Of a stretch of 64,000 bases of DNA, positions 1 through 9,175 are shown piece after piece (the first letter of the stretch is position 1; the number at the start of each line of letters is the position of its first letter). A model generated the notes under the pieces. That model was not told where the DNA came from. It made no database searches and worked only from the letters and a program-made list of their open reading frames with translations. Source of the DNA: Mesorhizobium muleiense (GTDB lineage Bacteria > Pseudomonadota > Alphaproteobacteria > Rhizobiales > Rhizobiaceae); NCBI RefSeq assembly GCF_900099905.1, contig NZ_FNEE01000023.1:30252-94251 (forward strand), written 5' to 3'. The position numbers were made by a program, and so were the translations under genes.

Positions 1-32
1 CATCGGGTAGACCGCGCCGACGCTGAAACTGC

Positions 33-164
33 GCCCCTCTCCCCGTTCTACGGGGAGAGGATGCCGGCAGGCAGGTGAGGGGCGGCGCCAGCATCTCAGA
101 ATTCTGCGCTGCCCCTCATCCCCCTGCCGGGACCTTCTCCCCGTATGGTGACGGGGAGAAGGGG
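33..164. repeat. dispersed palindromic repeat, type A
   Basis: Two oppositely oriented GC-rich arms (CCCTCTCCCCGT... and ...ACGGGGAGAAGG) flank a centre with GGCAGGCAGGTGAGGGG and CCCCTCATCCCCCTGCC. The same arrangement is found at 35074-35198. It lies outside genes, next to the stop of the lipoprotein gene on the other strand, and could fold into a long hairpin that ends transcription. Confidence 0.75.
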
Positions 165-167
165 CTA

Positions 168-482
168 TCAATAATCACCGCGGTAGTAGCGGTCGTCGCA
201 ACGGGCGGTGTAGATGCGGCCGTAGCGGTCCTGATAGCGGCAAAGCTGTTCGCCGCGCCGCTGTGGCGTCGTTGCGCTGCCGACGACCGCGCCCAGCAGG
301 GCGCCGCTGGCTGCGCCGATAACCGTGCTCTTGGTGTCGCGGCCCAGGGCCTGACCGACCAGAGCGCCGCCAGCGCCGCCGACCAAGGCCCCCGTGGTGG
401 CTCTTTGCTGGCCTTCGGTCTGCGCACATCCCGCCAGCGCGGCAGTCACAAGCAGGGCGGCAATGGCTTTGTACATGGTCAT
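168..482 (-). CDS. glycine-zipper outer-membrane lipoprotein
   Basis: A 104-residue predicted lipoprotein. The N-terminus is a signal peptide ending in a lipobox, LAGC, so cysteine at about residue 19 would be lipidated. Residues 30-70 form a glycine-zipper segment of small residues (GALVGGAGGALVGQALG, then GAASGALLGAVVG) like the 17 kDa surface antigen/SlyB family, which packs in the outer membrane or periplasm. The C-terminus is Tyr/Arg-rich with a Cys pair. A GGAG Shine-Dalgarno about 10 bases upstream supports the start. It is a host-type gene lying opposite to the phage genes that follow; no substrate is known. Confidence 0.8.
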   Translation of the reverse strand: MTMYKAIAALLVTAALAGCAQTEGQQRATTGALVGGAGGALVGQALGRDTKSTVIGAASGALLGAVVGSATTPQRRGEQLCRYQDRYGRIYTARCDDRYYRGDY

Positions 483-808
483 CGTCTGATACTCCGTTGA
501 AGCCTATGAACTAATACACTGGCTGGTTTTGCCAAGTGTTTGCCAAGTGCGGTTGCATTGCGGCGGAACCGCGGCAACCGCTTGTCACGAAATGCGACAT
601 GGTTTCTTTCGTCTTGACGGTGCGTGCCTCCGGTTCTGAAAGATCGTACTCGAACAAGACGATAGCGCCAGGTTCTGTCGAAAAGAATCAGGCTGCGGCC
701 ACAACGATTCCGCCGCGTCCAGCCGATCCCTCAACAATCCAATAACACACCCGGCTGAACTGGCCAGTGCTCGTTTCCATTTGCAAACAACAAGAAGGAA
801 TCTTTCTC
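483..808. other. intergenic region before the phage module
   Basis: About 325 bases between the divergent lipoprotein gene and the first phage structural gene. I see no convincing gene, RNA or strong promoter here. It lies where a phage portal gene would be expected, and no remnant of one is recognisable. Confidence 0.5.
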
Positions 809-1717
809 ATGACAGATCTGGCAGACGCCGGGTCCGTGGTGGCGTCGCCACCGGCGGGCAACCTTGCACGGCCACCGGCCGCCGGGGACAACGGGTCCGC
901 CCCGCCGGCTGCAGAAAGTTGGTTTGACGGTCTTTCCGAAGGCAACCGTAAAATCGCTGAAGCAAAGGGCTGGACCAAGCCTGATGGCAGCATCGACAAG
1001 GTGCTGACCTCCTATGCAGAACTGGAACGCCAGCAAGGCGAAAGCCTTCGCGTTCCGGCGGCCGACGCACCGCCAGAGGAATGGGCAAAGTTCCATGCCC
1101 GCCTTCCCGAAGACATGCGTCCGGTCGCAGCTGACAAGATCGATTTCAAGCGCCCGGAAGGGCTCCCCGAAAACCTGCCATACGACGAGAACCTGGCCAA
1201 CGCCTCCAAGTCATGGATGGCCGAAGCCAAGCTTTCAGCGAAGCAGGCGCAAGTCGTTCACGACAAGTTTGCGGCATATCAGGCTGAACAGGCAACGGCT
1301 CAAATGGCCGCCATCGCCAAGTCGGTCGAGACGACGCATGACGACCTCGTGAAGGATTGGGGACCGGTAACCAGCGACGGCTTCAAGGAGAAGCTGGAGG
1401 TCGCCAACCGGGCGATGAAGAAGCTCGGCCTGGTCGATGCCTACAAGGCGAAGGGCATCCTCCTGCCTGACGGCGCCTTGACCGATCCGCAGATCGCCAA
1501 GGCATTCCACGCCATCAGCGAGGCGATGTTCAGGGAAGACACGATCGACGGCGGCGCAGCCCTGAGCGGAGGCAATCCGTTCAAGCGCAACGCCGCCGGC
1601 GAACGCAACCTGACCGAAATCTCGGCGCTCGTCAGAAGCGACCCCGTCCGCGCCCGGCGGCTGGCACGCGAGGCCGGCGAGAACCCGGATCTGTGGATGC
1701 CTACCAATCCTCTTTGA
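809..1717 (+). CDS. phage capsid assembly/scaffold-like protein
   Basis: A 302-residue acidic protein directly upstream of the major capsid gene, the usual position of the scaffold gene in T7-like podoviruses. The N-terminal 30 residues are low complexity (Ala, Pro, Gly). Then comes a conserved-looking block, WFDGLSEGNRKIAEAKGW, and a helical charged middle region. The ending is proline- and arginine-rich. The ATG at 809 is preceded by AAGAAGGA and is preferred over an in-frame start 14 codons earlier. Its role, guiding procapsid assembly, is inferred mostly from position and composition; it has no catalytic motif. Confidence 0.6.
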   Translation: MTDLADAGSVVASPPAGNLARPPAAGDNGSAPPAAESWFDGLSEGNRKIAEAKGWTKPDGSIDKVLTSYAELERQQGESLRVPAADAPPEEWAKFHARLPEDMRPVAADKIDFKRPEGLPENLPYDENLANASKSWMAEAKLSAKQAQVVHDKFAAYQAEQATAQMAAIAKSVETTHDDLVKDWGPVTSDGFKEKLEVANRAMKKLGLVDAYKAKGILLPDGALTDPQIAKAFHAISEAMFREDTIDGGAALSGGNPFKRNAAGERNLTEISALVRSDPVRARRLAREAGENPDLWMPTNPL

Positions 1718-1749
1718 ACCAAGACACCCCGCAACCTGAAGGAAAAAAG

Positions 1750-2739
1750 ATGGCAGACGCCTATACCCGCATCGCGGACGCGATCGTTCCGTCCGTCTAT
1801 GCACAATACTCGTTCGAGGAGCACGTCCAGTCGCTCGATATCTACCAGGCCGGGATCCTGTTTTCCGACCCGGCCATCGCCTCGAAGCTCTCCATGGGCG
1901 GGCGTTCCGTCGATATGCCCGGCTGGAAGGATCTCGGCAACGATCCGTCCGAGCCGGTCAACGACGATCCGGCCGACTCGATCGAGATGAAGAAGATCGG
2001 CGCGCGCCGCGAGGTCGCCGCCCGCAATGTCCGCGCCCAGGCCTGGGGCATCCCGGACCTGACCTCGATCCTGGCCGGCGACGACCCGCAGAAGCTGATC
2101 GTGCGCCGCCAGACCGACTACTGGCAGCGCGCCAACAAGCTGACGCTGCTCGGCATCCTGAAAGGGGTGGTGGCCGACAACCTCGCCAATGATGCCGGCG
2201 ACCTCGTCCGCATCACCGGCGCGTCCATCGTCGACACCGACATCATCGAGGCCGCCTATTTGATGGGTGACCGCGCCGACAAGTTCAAGACGATCTGGAT
2301 GCACTCCAGGCAGATGAAGGCGCTCAAACTCGCCGACCTCATCGACTATGTGCCGCCGTCCGAGCAGGGCGGGCCGCTGATCCCCTATTATATGGGGCTG
2401 CGGGCCGTCATCGACGACGACATCCCGGTGGCGGCGGGCGTCTACACGGCGTTCATGTTCAAGGACAAGGCGATCCTGTGGAACGAGCTGCCGATCAATA
2501 GCGAAGGCGGCCCGCTGGAGTTCGACCGCAAGCCGCGCCAGGGCCATGGCGGCGGCGTCACCGAAATGGTCGCCCGCCGGCATTTCGTCGCGCATGTGCC
2601 CGGCACCCGCTTCCTCGATGCGTCGACGGCGGGTGAGTTTGCGACCGATGCCGAGCTGGCGCTGGCGGCGAACTGGGACCGCACGGCGTCGAGTGTCAAG
2701 CACATGACGTTCATCGCGCTGAGGACGACCGAGGCCTGA
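1750..2739 (+). CDS. phage major capsid protein
   Basis: A 329-residue protein expected to be the main shell protein. The start MADAYTRIADAIVPSVYAQY follows an AAGGAAAAAAG ribosome site 5 bases away. Features typical of podovirus coat proteins are visible: an N-terminal helix, a middle segment with the WMHSRQMKAL motif, and a C-terminal stretch with conserved aromatic and Gly residues (VARRHFVAHVPGTRF). Length fits the 300-350 residue range of such proteins. It lies 32 bases after the scaffold-like gene and before the tail genes, the canonical order. Assignment rests on context plus overall sequence character, not on a single diagnostic residue. Confidence 0.8.
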   Translation: MADAYTRIADAIVPSVYAQYSFEEHVQSLDIYQAGILFSDPAIASKLSMGGRSVDMPGWKDLGNDPSEPVNDDPADSIEMKKIGARREVAARNVRAQAWGIPDLTSILAGDDPQKLIVRRQTDYWQRANKLTLLGILKGVVADNLANDAGDLVRITGASIVDTDIIEAAYLMGDRADKFKTIWMHSRQMKALKLADLIDYVPPSEQGGPLIPYYMGLRAVIDDDIPVAAGVYTAFMFKDKAILWNELPINSEGGPLEFDRKPRQGHGGGVTEMVARRHFVAHVPGTRFLDASTAGEFATDAELALAANWDRTASSVKHMTFIALRTTEA

Positions 2740-2810
2740 GAGACCGTTTGGAAACTCTACTCTGGCGGCCATCTGATGGCGTTTTCTGCGCTTCCGGTGC
2801 TCACGGACCA

Positions 2811-2914
2811 GCGCATGACCCCGGAAACCGATTTCGGTTTCCGGAAAGGATCATGCGCAAATGTAGAGTGTTAGAGCGTCCTTTGCGCGTCCAATTGGAC
2901 GCGCGGCGCTCTAA
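2811..2914. repeat. rhizobial palindromic intergenic repeat
   Basis: Two hairpins in succession. The first pairs GCGCATGAccCCGGAAACCG with CGGTTTCCGGAAaggaTCATGCGC (2811-2858). The second has arms AGAGCG...CGCGTCC / GGACGCG...CGCTCT around AATT (2872-2913). Elements starting GCATGA and ending TCATGC are common between genes in Rhizobiales; a relative is at 43972-44030. No coding function is seen. Confidence 0.65.
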
Positions 2915-3104
2915 TGTCCGCTGCGTGCCGGTTCTCGAAACCACCACCATATGACTCGCCAGAGCGAATTTCGAAACGGTCTCTACGCCGAGGTGACATG
3001 TGAGCCTCTGGCTGCATTGTTGTTGTTGCACATTGATCAATCGCCGCCACCAAACGGTTACACAAGCGGGCGATGCTGCCTTGTCTTTGCAATGGAGGGT
3101 AACC

Positions 3105-3344
3105 ATGAATATGACCTACAAGGCAGTTCAGGATGTGCTTCGAAAAGCCGGCATTGTCATAAGCAAAAAGGGCGAGCTTCACCGCATCAACTTCTTCAGC
3201 GGCCTGGAAAACACCGCCTACTACACGACAAGCCTCGAGAATGCGCTTGAGCGCGGTTTGGCAATGGCGAGAGGCGCCGAAAAATTGCCAGCAAGCGCCT
3301 TTGCCAAGTCGCGCGGGCGGCCGGCGAGCGCACACTTCGGCTGA
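3105..3344 (+). CDS. small hypothetical protein
   Basis: A 79-residue basic protein with no recognised domain. The ATG at 3105 follows a good GGAGGG ribosome site (3094-3099), so translation is likely. The sequence begins MNMTYKAVQDVLRKAGIVIS, suggesting a short helix, and ends in a Lys/Arg/Gly-rich tail. The ENTAYYTTSLENAL stretch looks like a compact helical segment. It lies alone between two repeat-rich intergenic stretches inside the phage module. It may be a phage accessory gene or a host gene; the sequence does not decide. Confidence 0.6.
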   Translation: MNMTYKAVQDVLRKAGIVISKKGELHRINFFSGLENTAYYTTSLENALERGLAMARGAEKLPASAFAKSRGRPASAHFG

Positions 3345-3414
3345 CGCTGCAGGATGTCATCGCCGCGTTGCGCGGCGATGTTGGGAACGCCCACCAGTTT
3401 TCCAGCGGTCGCGT

Positions 3415-3660
3415 CCGTCGCGCCCCCTCTGTCCTGCCGGACATCTCCCCCACTTGGGGGGAGATCGGCAGCTTCACCGACAACGCCCTTTCTTCAACGT
3501 TGGCGATTGGCGAAAGCCAACGCGACATCCAATTTCCCCCTCGTGGGGAGATCGGCAGCTTCACCGACAACGCCCTTTCTTCAACATTGGCGATTGGCGA
3601 AAGCCAACGCGACATCCAATCTCCCCCGGGAGATGCCCGGCAGGGCAGAGGGGGCGCGAC
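3415..3660. repeat. dispersed palindromic repeat type B with an 87-bp tandem duplication
   Basis: Starts with GCCCCCTCTGTCCTGCCGGACATCTCCCCCAC and ends with the inverted counterpart GGGAGATGCCCGGCAGGGCAGAGGGGGCG. Between them an 87-bp unit (GGAGATCGGCAGCTTCACCG... to ...GCGACATCCAA) occurs twice, with its copies offset by 87 bases and one mismatch seen. Related elements are at 9620-9750 and 17741-17900. No gene is convincing in the 390 bases between 3345 and 3737. Confidence 0.85.
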
Positions 3661-3737
3661 GGATCGCGACCTTCCTCACAATCCCACCGCACTCATGTCC
3701 TGCTTTTCCCGATCCACACAGACGGAGGCCTAAAACC

Positions 3738-4340
3738 ATGGCCATCACCCCGCTCGACATCGCCAACATGGCGCTTGGCGTCCTCGACGAGGCGCCGGTC
3801 GACAGCCTTGATCAGGATGTCAAACCGGCCCGCCTGCTCAACCTGCATTTCGACCTGACCCGCGAGGCGGAGCTGATGAAACATGCCTGGGTGTTCGCAA
3901 TCCTGGCGGCCGCCGTCGCCGGGTCCGATACCGGCAGTGGCGCGGGCACGCTGAACTTTGCCTATGAATTGCCCGTGGACTGCCTGCGGCCTTTGCCGCT
4001 GACCCACAATGGCGAGCCGGATGGCGTGCCGATCGCGTGGCGCCAGGAAGCCGGCTTGATCTATTCCGACCAATCGAGCCCGCTGATCATCCGCTATATC
4101 GCCAACCTCACCGATCCGAACGACTGGGACGCGACGTTCACCGAAGTGCTGGTTGCAGCGCTTGCCGTCAAGATCGCGCATCCGCTGACCCACAAGGCGG
4201 GCATGATCGACATCGCCCGCGGTGCCTATAGCGCGGCGCTGGACGCGGCGCTCCACGCCAACGCCATCCAGCGTGGCGGCAGGTTTTCAACGTCGTCCTG
4301 GGCGGTCCAGCGCGGCGACAACCGGTTCCGGCGCGCCTGA
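3738..4340 (+). CDS. phage tail tubular protein A-like (gp11-type adaptor)
   Basis: A 200-residue protein that resembles the T7 gp11 family, the ring joining portal and nozzle in podovirus tails. Visible features are an N-terminal MAITPLDIANMALGVLDE helix, the segment EAELMKHAWVFAILAAAVAG that matches the family pattern of a helix followed by a conserved Trp, an ELPVDCLRPLPL stretch, and a C-terminal helical region ending in charged residues. The usual family length is about 190-210 residues. A GGAGG site precedes the ATG at 3738. It overlaps the next tail gene by one base (ATGA), implying coupled translation. Confidence 0.75.
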   Translation: MAITPLDIANMALGVLDEAPVDSLDQDVKPARLLNLHFDLTREAELMKHAWVFAILAAAVAGSDTGSGAGTLNFAYELPVDCLRPLPLTHNGEPDGVPIAWRQEAGLIYSDQSSPLIIRYIANLTDPNDWDATFTEVLVAALAVKIAHPLTHKAGMIDIARGAYSAALDAALHANAIQRGGRFSTSSWAVQRGDNRFRRA

Positions 4341-6796
4341 TGACGATGCTCTATCCCATCCAGGACACCTTCGTCCGCGGCGAAATCTCACCGCGATTGC
4401 ACGCTCGCGCCTCGCTCGACCTATACAGGGCCGCGCTCTCCCGCTGCGAAAACTTTTTGACGCTTCCCCATGGTGGCATCCGGAAGCGCGGCGGCACCTA
4501 TTTCTGCGCCGAGGTGAGGGATTCTTCCAAAGCGACGCGGCTGATCCCGTTCATCTTCTCGGCGGACCAGGCCTATGCGCTCGAATTCGGCGATCTCTAC
4601 ATCCGCGTCCATGCCTATGGCGCCCGCGTCGGGGTGGTTGAAGTGGTGACGCCATACCTGGAGGCTGACCTGTTCGACCTGCAATTCGTCCAGTCCGCCG
4701 ACCAGATGTGGATCACCCACAAAAACCACCTGCCGCAGGTTCTCACCCGCACGGCGCACACCGCATGGACGCTGGCCGAGTTCGTCTTTCTCGACGGCCC
4801 CTATGACGACATCAACACAAGCGCCACCACGCTGACGCCGGCCGAGACAGGCGCCGTTCATCCGGCGATGACCAGCAATACGCTGCCAACCGGCACCGCT
4901 GCATCCAGCGCCGGCACCGCATATCTCGCGTTCGACCGTGACAACAAGACAGTCATAACGTTCGGTACGACCACCGGCGACGTGTCCTATGATTTTGCAG
5001 GCACCGCGACAAAGGTGTGCGACGGTTACTGGATACAGACTAGGGCGAACGGCGGCTCCAGAGCACCGGTGTCATGGGATTTCCAGGGCTTCGATGGCAC
5101 CAACTGGATCTCGCTTGACAGCCGGACGGCGGAAACCGGCTGGTCGCGCGGCGAGGTGCGGTTTTATGAGTTCCAGAACGAGACCGCCTATCAGTCCTAT
5201 CGGATAGTGCTCAACGGATCCGAAGGCGACGACAACATGGACATAGCCGAGATGGGCTGGCACGAGGACGGCGACACGATGACGCCATTCGATCTCACGG
5301 CATCCTCGATCGTCGGCATCAATGACGGCACCGGCTTCCAGACCAGCGATGTCGGCCGGACCATTCGCTTGCTCGGCTCGGATGCCGTCTGGCGCTGGGC
5401 GCGCATCACCAGCCGCAGCAGCGCGACCGTGGTCAAGGTCAGGCTGTATGGGCATGCGCTGCCCAATCTCAGCCCGATCGCCCGCTGGCGCCTCGGCACC
5501 TTCGTTCCCGGCAAATATGTCCAGAGCGGTTCGCTGTACGAGGAGCGCCTGGCCTTCAGCCGAAAATTTTCCGTCTATGCCTCGGCAACCGGCGATTTCG
5601 AGAATTTCGCCACCGGCGAAAAGGACGACGACGCGCTTGAATTCGTCCAGGCCGGCGGCGGCCAGGCCAACGATATCACCTGGATTGCGGAATCCGACGG
5701 GGCGCTGATCATTGGCACCCTTGGCGGCATCCGGGCGCTGTCGGGCTCGGGCATCGACGAAGCGCTGACGCCGTCATCGTTCAAGAACCGCCGCTCCCGC
5801 ACCTTTGGCTGCGCGCCGCTGCGCCCTGTCGACGCCGGGCAATCGTTCCTGTTCGTCACCAGGTCGCGCAAATCGATTGCAGAACTGACCCAGAGCGCGA
5901 CCGGCAAATTCACCTCGGAGGATGTCGGGCAGGTTTCCGAGCATATCCCGAAGCAGGGTGTCGTCGAACTGGCATTCCAGACCGATCCCGACCCGCTGCT
6001 GTGGTTCCCGCTCGATAATGGCGAGTTGGGGGGATACACGCACCAGCCTTCGCAGGAAGTCCGCGGCATGCACCGGCATCGCATCGCCGGGTATTTCTCC
6101 GGTTCCGCGTTCTCAGATTCAGCATGGGGAATGGTCGAGAGCGCCGTGGTGACGCCGGGGCAGGACGGCAATGACGATCTGTGGCTGATCGTCAAGCGCA
6201 CCATCGGCGGGGCAACCAGGCGTACTATCGAAATCAAGTCGGCGCCGTTCGAATATGGCGAGATTGCCGACGCATTTGAGGTCGATAGCGGTCTGACCTA
6301 CAGCGGTGTGGCTACAGGAACGGTCACAGGGCTCGATCATCTCAACGGCGAGACGGTCGATGCCCTGGCGGATGGCGTGGTCTACAAGGGCCTTGTCGTG
6401 GCTACTGGGGCGGTTTCCTTGCCTGGTGGTGCGACGGCCGCCAAATGGCAGGTGGGCCTGCCGTATGAGGCGGGCGCCGACACGCTGGAACTCGATGTCG
6501 GCGGCAGGGATGGCTCGATCGTTGGGCGGCGCAAGAAAGTCGCCAAGGTCATTCTGTCGCTGTTCGAGACGGATACGACCGGGCTGGAGATTACTTCCAT
6601 GCAGCGTGGGCGGTGGGAGCCGGTTCGTATTCCCTCTGTCGTGACCCCTGACAGTTCGGCCAACCTGTTCACCGGGAACGTGGAAGTGCCGATCGACGAT
6701 AGTTGGGAAGGGCAGGGGCGGGTGAGAATCCGCCATACCAACCCGACACCGTGCACCATCCGCGCGATCACGCCGGTGTTCGACAGTGAGGCGTAG
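4340..6796 (+). CDS. phage tail tubular protein B-like (tail nozzle)
   Basis: An 818-residue protein at the place of the podovirus nozzle gene (T7 gp12, about 790 residues). The opening FVRGEISPRLHARASLDLYR followed by a CENFLTLPHGG stretch is the N-terminal signature I associate with this group. The middle is beta-rich, with a discoidin-like insert around residues 150-300. The segment SGSLYEERLAFSR at about 390 and RSRKSIAELTQ at about 515 are typical of the propeller portion. It is coupled to the preceding gene by the ATGA overlap. Expected role: distal tail tube that channels DNA into the cell. Confidence 0.75.
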   Translation: MTMLYPIQDTFVRGEISPRLHARASLDLYRAALSRCENFLTLPHGGIRKRGGTYFCAEVRDSSKATRLIPFIFSADQAYALEFGDLYIRVHAYGARVGVVEVVTPYLEADLFDLQFVQSADQMWITHKNHLPQVLTRTAHTAWTLAEFVFLDGPYDDINTSATTLTPAETGAVHPAMTSNTLPTGTAASSAGTAYLAFDRDNKTVITFGTTTGDVSYDFAGTATKVCDGYWIQTRANGGSRAPVSWDFQGFDGTNWISLDSRTAETGWSRGEVRFYEFQNETAYQSYRIVLNGSEGDDNMDIAEMGWHEDGDTMTPFDLTASSIVGINDGTGFQTSDVGRTIRLLGSDAVWRWARITSRSSATVVKVRLYGHALPNLSPIARWRLGTFVPGKYVQSGSLYEERLAFSRKFSVYASATGDFENFATGEKDDDALEFVQAGGGQANDITWIAESDGALIIGTLGGIRALSGSGIDEALTPSSFKNRRSRTFGCAPLRPVDAGQSFLFVTRSRKSIAELTQSATGKFTSEDVGQVSEHIPKQGVVELAFQTDPDPLLWFPLDNGELGGYTHQPSQEVRGMHRHRIAGYFSGSAFSDSAWGMVESAVVTPGQDGNDDLWLIVKRTIGGATRRTIEIKSAPFEYGEIADAFEVDSGLTYSGVATGTVTGLDHLNGETVDALADGVVYKGLVVATGAVSLPGGATAAKWQVGLPYEAGADTLELDVGGRDGSIVGRRKKVAKVILSLFETDTTGLEITSMQRGRWEPVRIPSVVTPDSSANLFTGNVEVPIDDSWEGQGRVRIRHTNPTPCTIRAITPVFDSEA

Positions 6797-6877
6797 TTCA
6801 AACTGCCGATCTCCCCCTCAAGGGGGGAGATTGCGCGCTCAGCCCTTCCATCACTCCCTTAAAAGGACCCCGCTTCG

Positions 6878-7537
6878 ATGACCCCATCCCCGCATGCCGA
6901 AGCTCTCGGCAGGGCGCGGACGGCTGCCGATTTTGCTGCCGTCATCGCCTTGCTCGACAGCGACCTCAAAACTGCTGCCGCCCGCAAACAGGAACTGGAA
7001 AAGGCCAAGGGTCGTGCGATGTTCGGCCGTGGCGACCTGGCGGCGGCGCGCATTGCGCTCTCCGAGGCCAACGCCGTCGTTGCGCTGCTGGAAAAAACCC
7101 GTGAGGCGGCGAACGAGCGCCATGCCGCCGCGCAAAGCGAAGACTGCGTCGACATCGCAGCACTTGCCGACGAGATCAGGGCAAACGCCGCTTCCCTCGA
7201 CGAGCGCTGGCGCATGGCCCACTGGCTGGTCGAGCAGCTGCGCCAGCAATTGTTCGACGCCGATGCCTTGCGCGGTGCCGTCGCCACCGTGAACAGCCAG
7301 CTCGACGCCGCCGGCGTCGCCAACCTGAAAATCAACCCGACCGCCGTCCGGCGCGCCGCCGTGACCGGGCCGCGAGCGACAGCTCCGGCTCGTCTCAGCG
7401 CGGCAGCGATCCAGGCCGACAGACTGCTTTTGTCGCTGCTCAGCCCCGGCGGCGCGCTCGACCCGCGACCGCCGCTTGGCGCGCCGGTCGGAGGCATCGC
7501 GGGTCGATATTCGCTGCGTGGCCGAGGCCGCGGCTGA
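6878..7537 (+). CDS. phage hypothetical protein with coiled-coil region
   Basis: A 219-residue protein with no recognised domain. Residues 10-130 are rich in Ala, Glu, Arg and Lys and predict long helices with heptad spacing, so a coiled coil is likely. The C-terminal part is Pro/Gly/Arg-rich and probably disordered. It starts 81 bases after the nozzle gene, across a partial copy of the type B repeat (6805-6836), and ends 2 bases before the next virion gene. By position it could be a core or ejection protein, or a tail-associated factor. The sequence alone does not choose. Confidence 0.6.
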   Translation: MTPSPHAEALGRARTAADFAAVIALLDSDLKTAAARKQELEKAKGRAMFGRGDLAAARIALSEANAVVALLEKTREAANERHAAAQSEDCVDIAALADEIRANAASLDERWRMAHWLVEQLRQQLFDADALRGAVATVNSQLDAAGVANLKINPTAVRRAAVTGPRATAPARLSAAAIQADRLLLSLLSPGGALDPRPPLGAPVGGIAGRYSLRGRGRG

Positions 7538-7539
7538 CC

Positions 7540-8031
7540 ATGTGCACGCTTGCCCTTATCGGCACGGCTCTCTCGGTCGGCGGCGCGCTGGTCGAAGGCC
7601 AGCAGTCGCGGCAGATGGCCGACTATCAGGCCAGAGCCTATGAGCAGCAGGCGCAGGCCGACGCGCAAGCCGCCGCCTTCGAGCAGGCCCAGGAACGCCA
7701 CAAGCAGGATCTGTTGCTGTCGCAGGCGCGCGCCCGGGCCGGCGCCTCGGGGGTCGCCCTGTCAGGCTCACCGAGCGAGGTGCTCGCCGCCAATGCAAGG
7801 CAGGGCCAGCTCGACATCAAGGCGATCCAGTACGGCTCGCAGCTGCGCCAGAACAATTTGACCACGCAGGCCGCCATCTCGCGCTTTTCCGGCAGGCAGG
7901 CGGCGGCTGCCTCGATCTTCAGGGCCGGCGGCAATCTCGTGTCCGGCCTTTCCGGGCTGTACGACCCGAAGAAAGCGGTGACGTTCGGCAACAGCGCCTT
8001 TCCGCCGGCGCCGGGCGGAGGGCTCTACTGA
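7540..8031 (+). CDS. internal virion protein (T7 gp14-like DNA ejection protein)
   Basis: A 163-residue protein that fits the small ejection protein family of podoviruses. Residues 1-20 are hydrophobic (ALIGTALSVGGALVEG). A long Gln/Ala-rich helix follows (residues 22-65). Then comes the diagnostic stretch RARAGASGVALSGSPSEVL. A second Gly/Ala-rich hydrophobic segment lies at about 120-140. In T7-like phages this protein leaves the capsid and inserts into the outer membrane to form the start of the DNA channel. It overlaps the following gene by one base. Confidence is good because of the GASGV...GSP motif plus its position. Confidence 0.75.
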   Translation: MCTLALIGTALSVGGALVEGQQSRQMADYQARAYEQQAQADAQAAAFEQAQERHKQDLLLSQARARAGASGVALSGSPSEVLAANARQGQLDIKAIQYGSQLRQNNLTTQAAISRFSGRQAAAASIFRAGGNLVSGLSGLYDPKKAVTFGNSAFPPAPGGGLY

Positions 8032-8888
8032 TGGCGACCATCCCCCTCCAGCTCGCCCAGCGCCGGCTCGACAGCGGCAGCGTGGTTTCCTATCCCGACA
8101 ACTCGCCGGTCGGCGCCGCGATGCAGGGCTTTGGCGACGAGCTCGCGGCCGTCGCCGAGCGTTTCCGCCAGCAGAAGCAGCAGCAGGACGCGTTCGACGC
8201 CGAGGTCATCGGCCGCGAGCTGAACGGACAGATCGCCCAGGCCGAGAAAGAAGCGATCCAGAATGCGCCGGCCGACGGCCGCGGCCTGCACGACGCCATG
8301 TATGGCCAGGCACGCAACGGTGTCGTCAAGCCCGGCCTGTTCGACAAGATCTTCGACAGCACCGTGCCAAAAATGCCGGAAAGCGAACGCGCCAGCTTCA
8401 TCAGGCAAAAAGAGGCGATGAGATTGGCCGGGTCGGCGCGCATGGCCGCACAGCAGTATGCGCGCCGCCAGGACTATGAGCAGGCCGAATGGTCCAAGGC
8501 GCAGGCTGCGGAACTCGATGCCATCGCGCAGAGCGACCCGGACGACAGCGCGACGTTCGAGGCGATCAGGCGGAGCGGGTTCGACTTCATCGCCAAGATG
8601 GGCAGCCCGGTGGCCCGGCAGCTGGCCGAAACCGGCTGGCGCAGCAACACGGCAAAGGCGCTCGCCCAGGCGATGCTCGCCAAGGACCCGAGGCGCGCTG
8701 CCGAAATGCTGGGTACTGCGCCGGCCGCGCAGGCCGGTGACGGTGAAACCACAGGCGCTGATGGCACTGATCTGTCGGCGGAAAACCCGAATGGGCCCGC
8801 TTCGGGCGACGACCGCCTTGCTGATCTGACGCCCGACGACAGGGTTGCGCTCGCCCGGCTGGCCGGCGTCTCGATGACGCAAAACTGA
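8031..8888 (+). CDS. internal virion/ejection protein, possibly truncated
   Basis: A 285-residue protein in the position of the large ejection proteins (T7 gp15/gp16, usually 700 or more residues, often with a transglycosylase domain). Residues 1-75 are a Gln/Glu/Ala-rich helix. Middle residues resemble the N-terminal helical region of such proteins. No transglycosylase motif is seen and the protein stops after a disordered Asp/Gly-rich tail. The next gene downstream is a host-type VanZ-like protein rather than another virion gene. I infer that this is a shortened or split form. A complete short family member cannot be excluded. Confidence 0.6.
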   Translation: MATIPLQLAQRRLDSGSVVSYPDNSPVGAAMQGFGDELAAVAERFRQQKQQQDAFDAEVIGRELNGQIAQAEKEAIQNAPADGRGLHDAMYGQARNGVVKPGLFDKIFDSTVPKMPESERASFIRQKEAMRLAGSARMAAQQYARRQDYEQAEWSKAQAAELDAIAQSDPDDSATFEAIRRSGFDFIAKMGSPVARQLAETGWRSNTAKALAQAMLAKDPRRAAEMLGTAPAAQAGDGETTGADGTDLSAENPNGPASGDDRLADLTPDDRVALARLAGVSMTQN

Positions 8889-9175
8889 TGTCGGCACCGG
8901 CGACCTGGCCAGGTTCTTCTCGTCACCTGGGCTGTTGCATCTTTAATGGCTTCTTCATGTTAGTGGGCTTTTTTATGGGAAAACCCAAAGCCCCTCGCAG
9001 GCATGGGGTCGTTTTCAGCGATAAGAGCGACGGCGGCCTTTCTTACAACACAGACTTGTGGTTCTGGATTTGAAATTCCCATGCGCTGATGCGATCATTG
9101 GCAAATCCACCTCGCCCATGCAGGCTTCTCAGATGAAGGACTGACCCTACCTTGTTGCGCCTAGATTCTTTTCCG
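8889..9175. other. intergenic stretch with hairpin after the virion genes
   Basis: About 285 bases without a convincing gene. A hairpin forms from GGGCTTT near 8967 and AAAGCCC near 8987, with an inner GGG/CCC pair and a T run on its 5' side. It may act as a terminator for the virion genes, but the T run is not in the standard 3' position. Confidence 0.4.

Noticed and set aside
3354..3737. Extension of the tail protein gene upstream through the repeat
   Set aside because: The frame is open through the repeats, but ATG 3738 has the only good ribosome site and starts a family-like N-terminus; the extension is repeat sequence.
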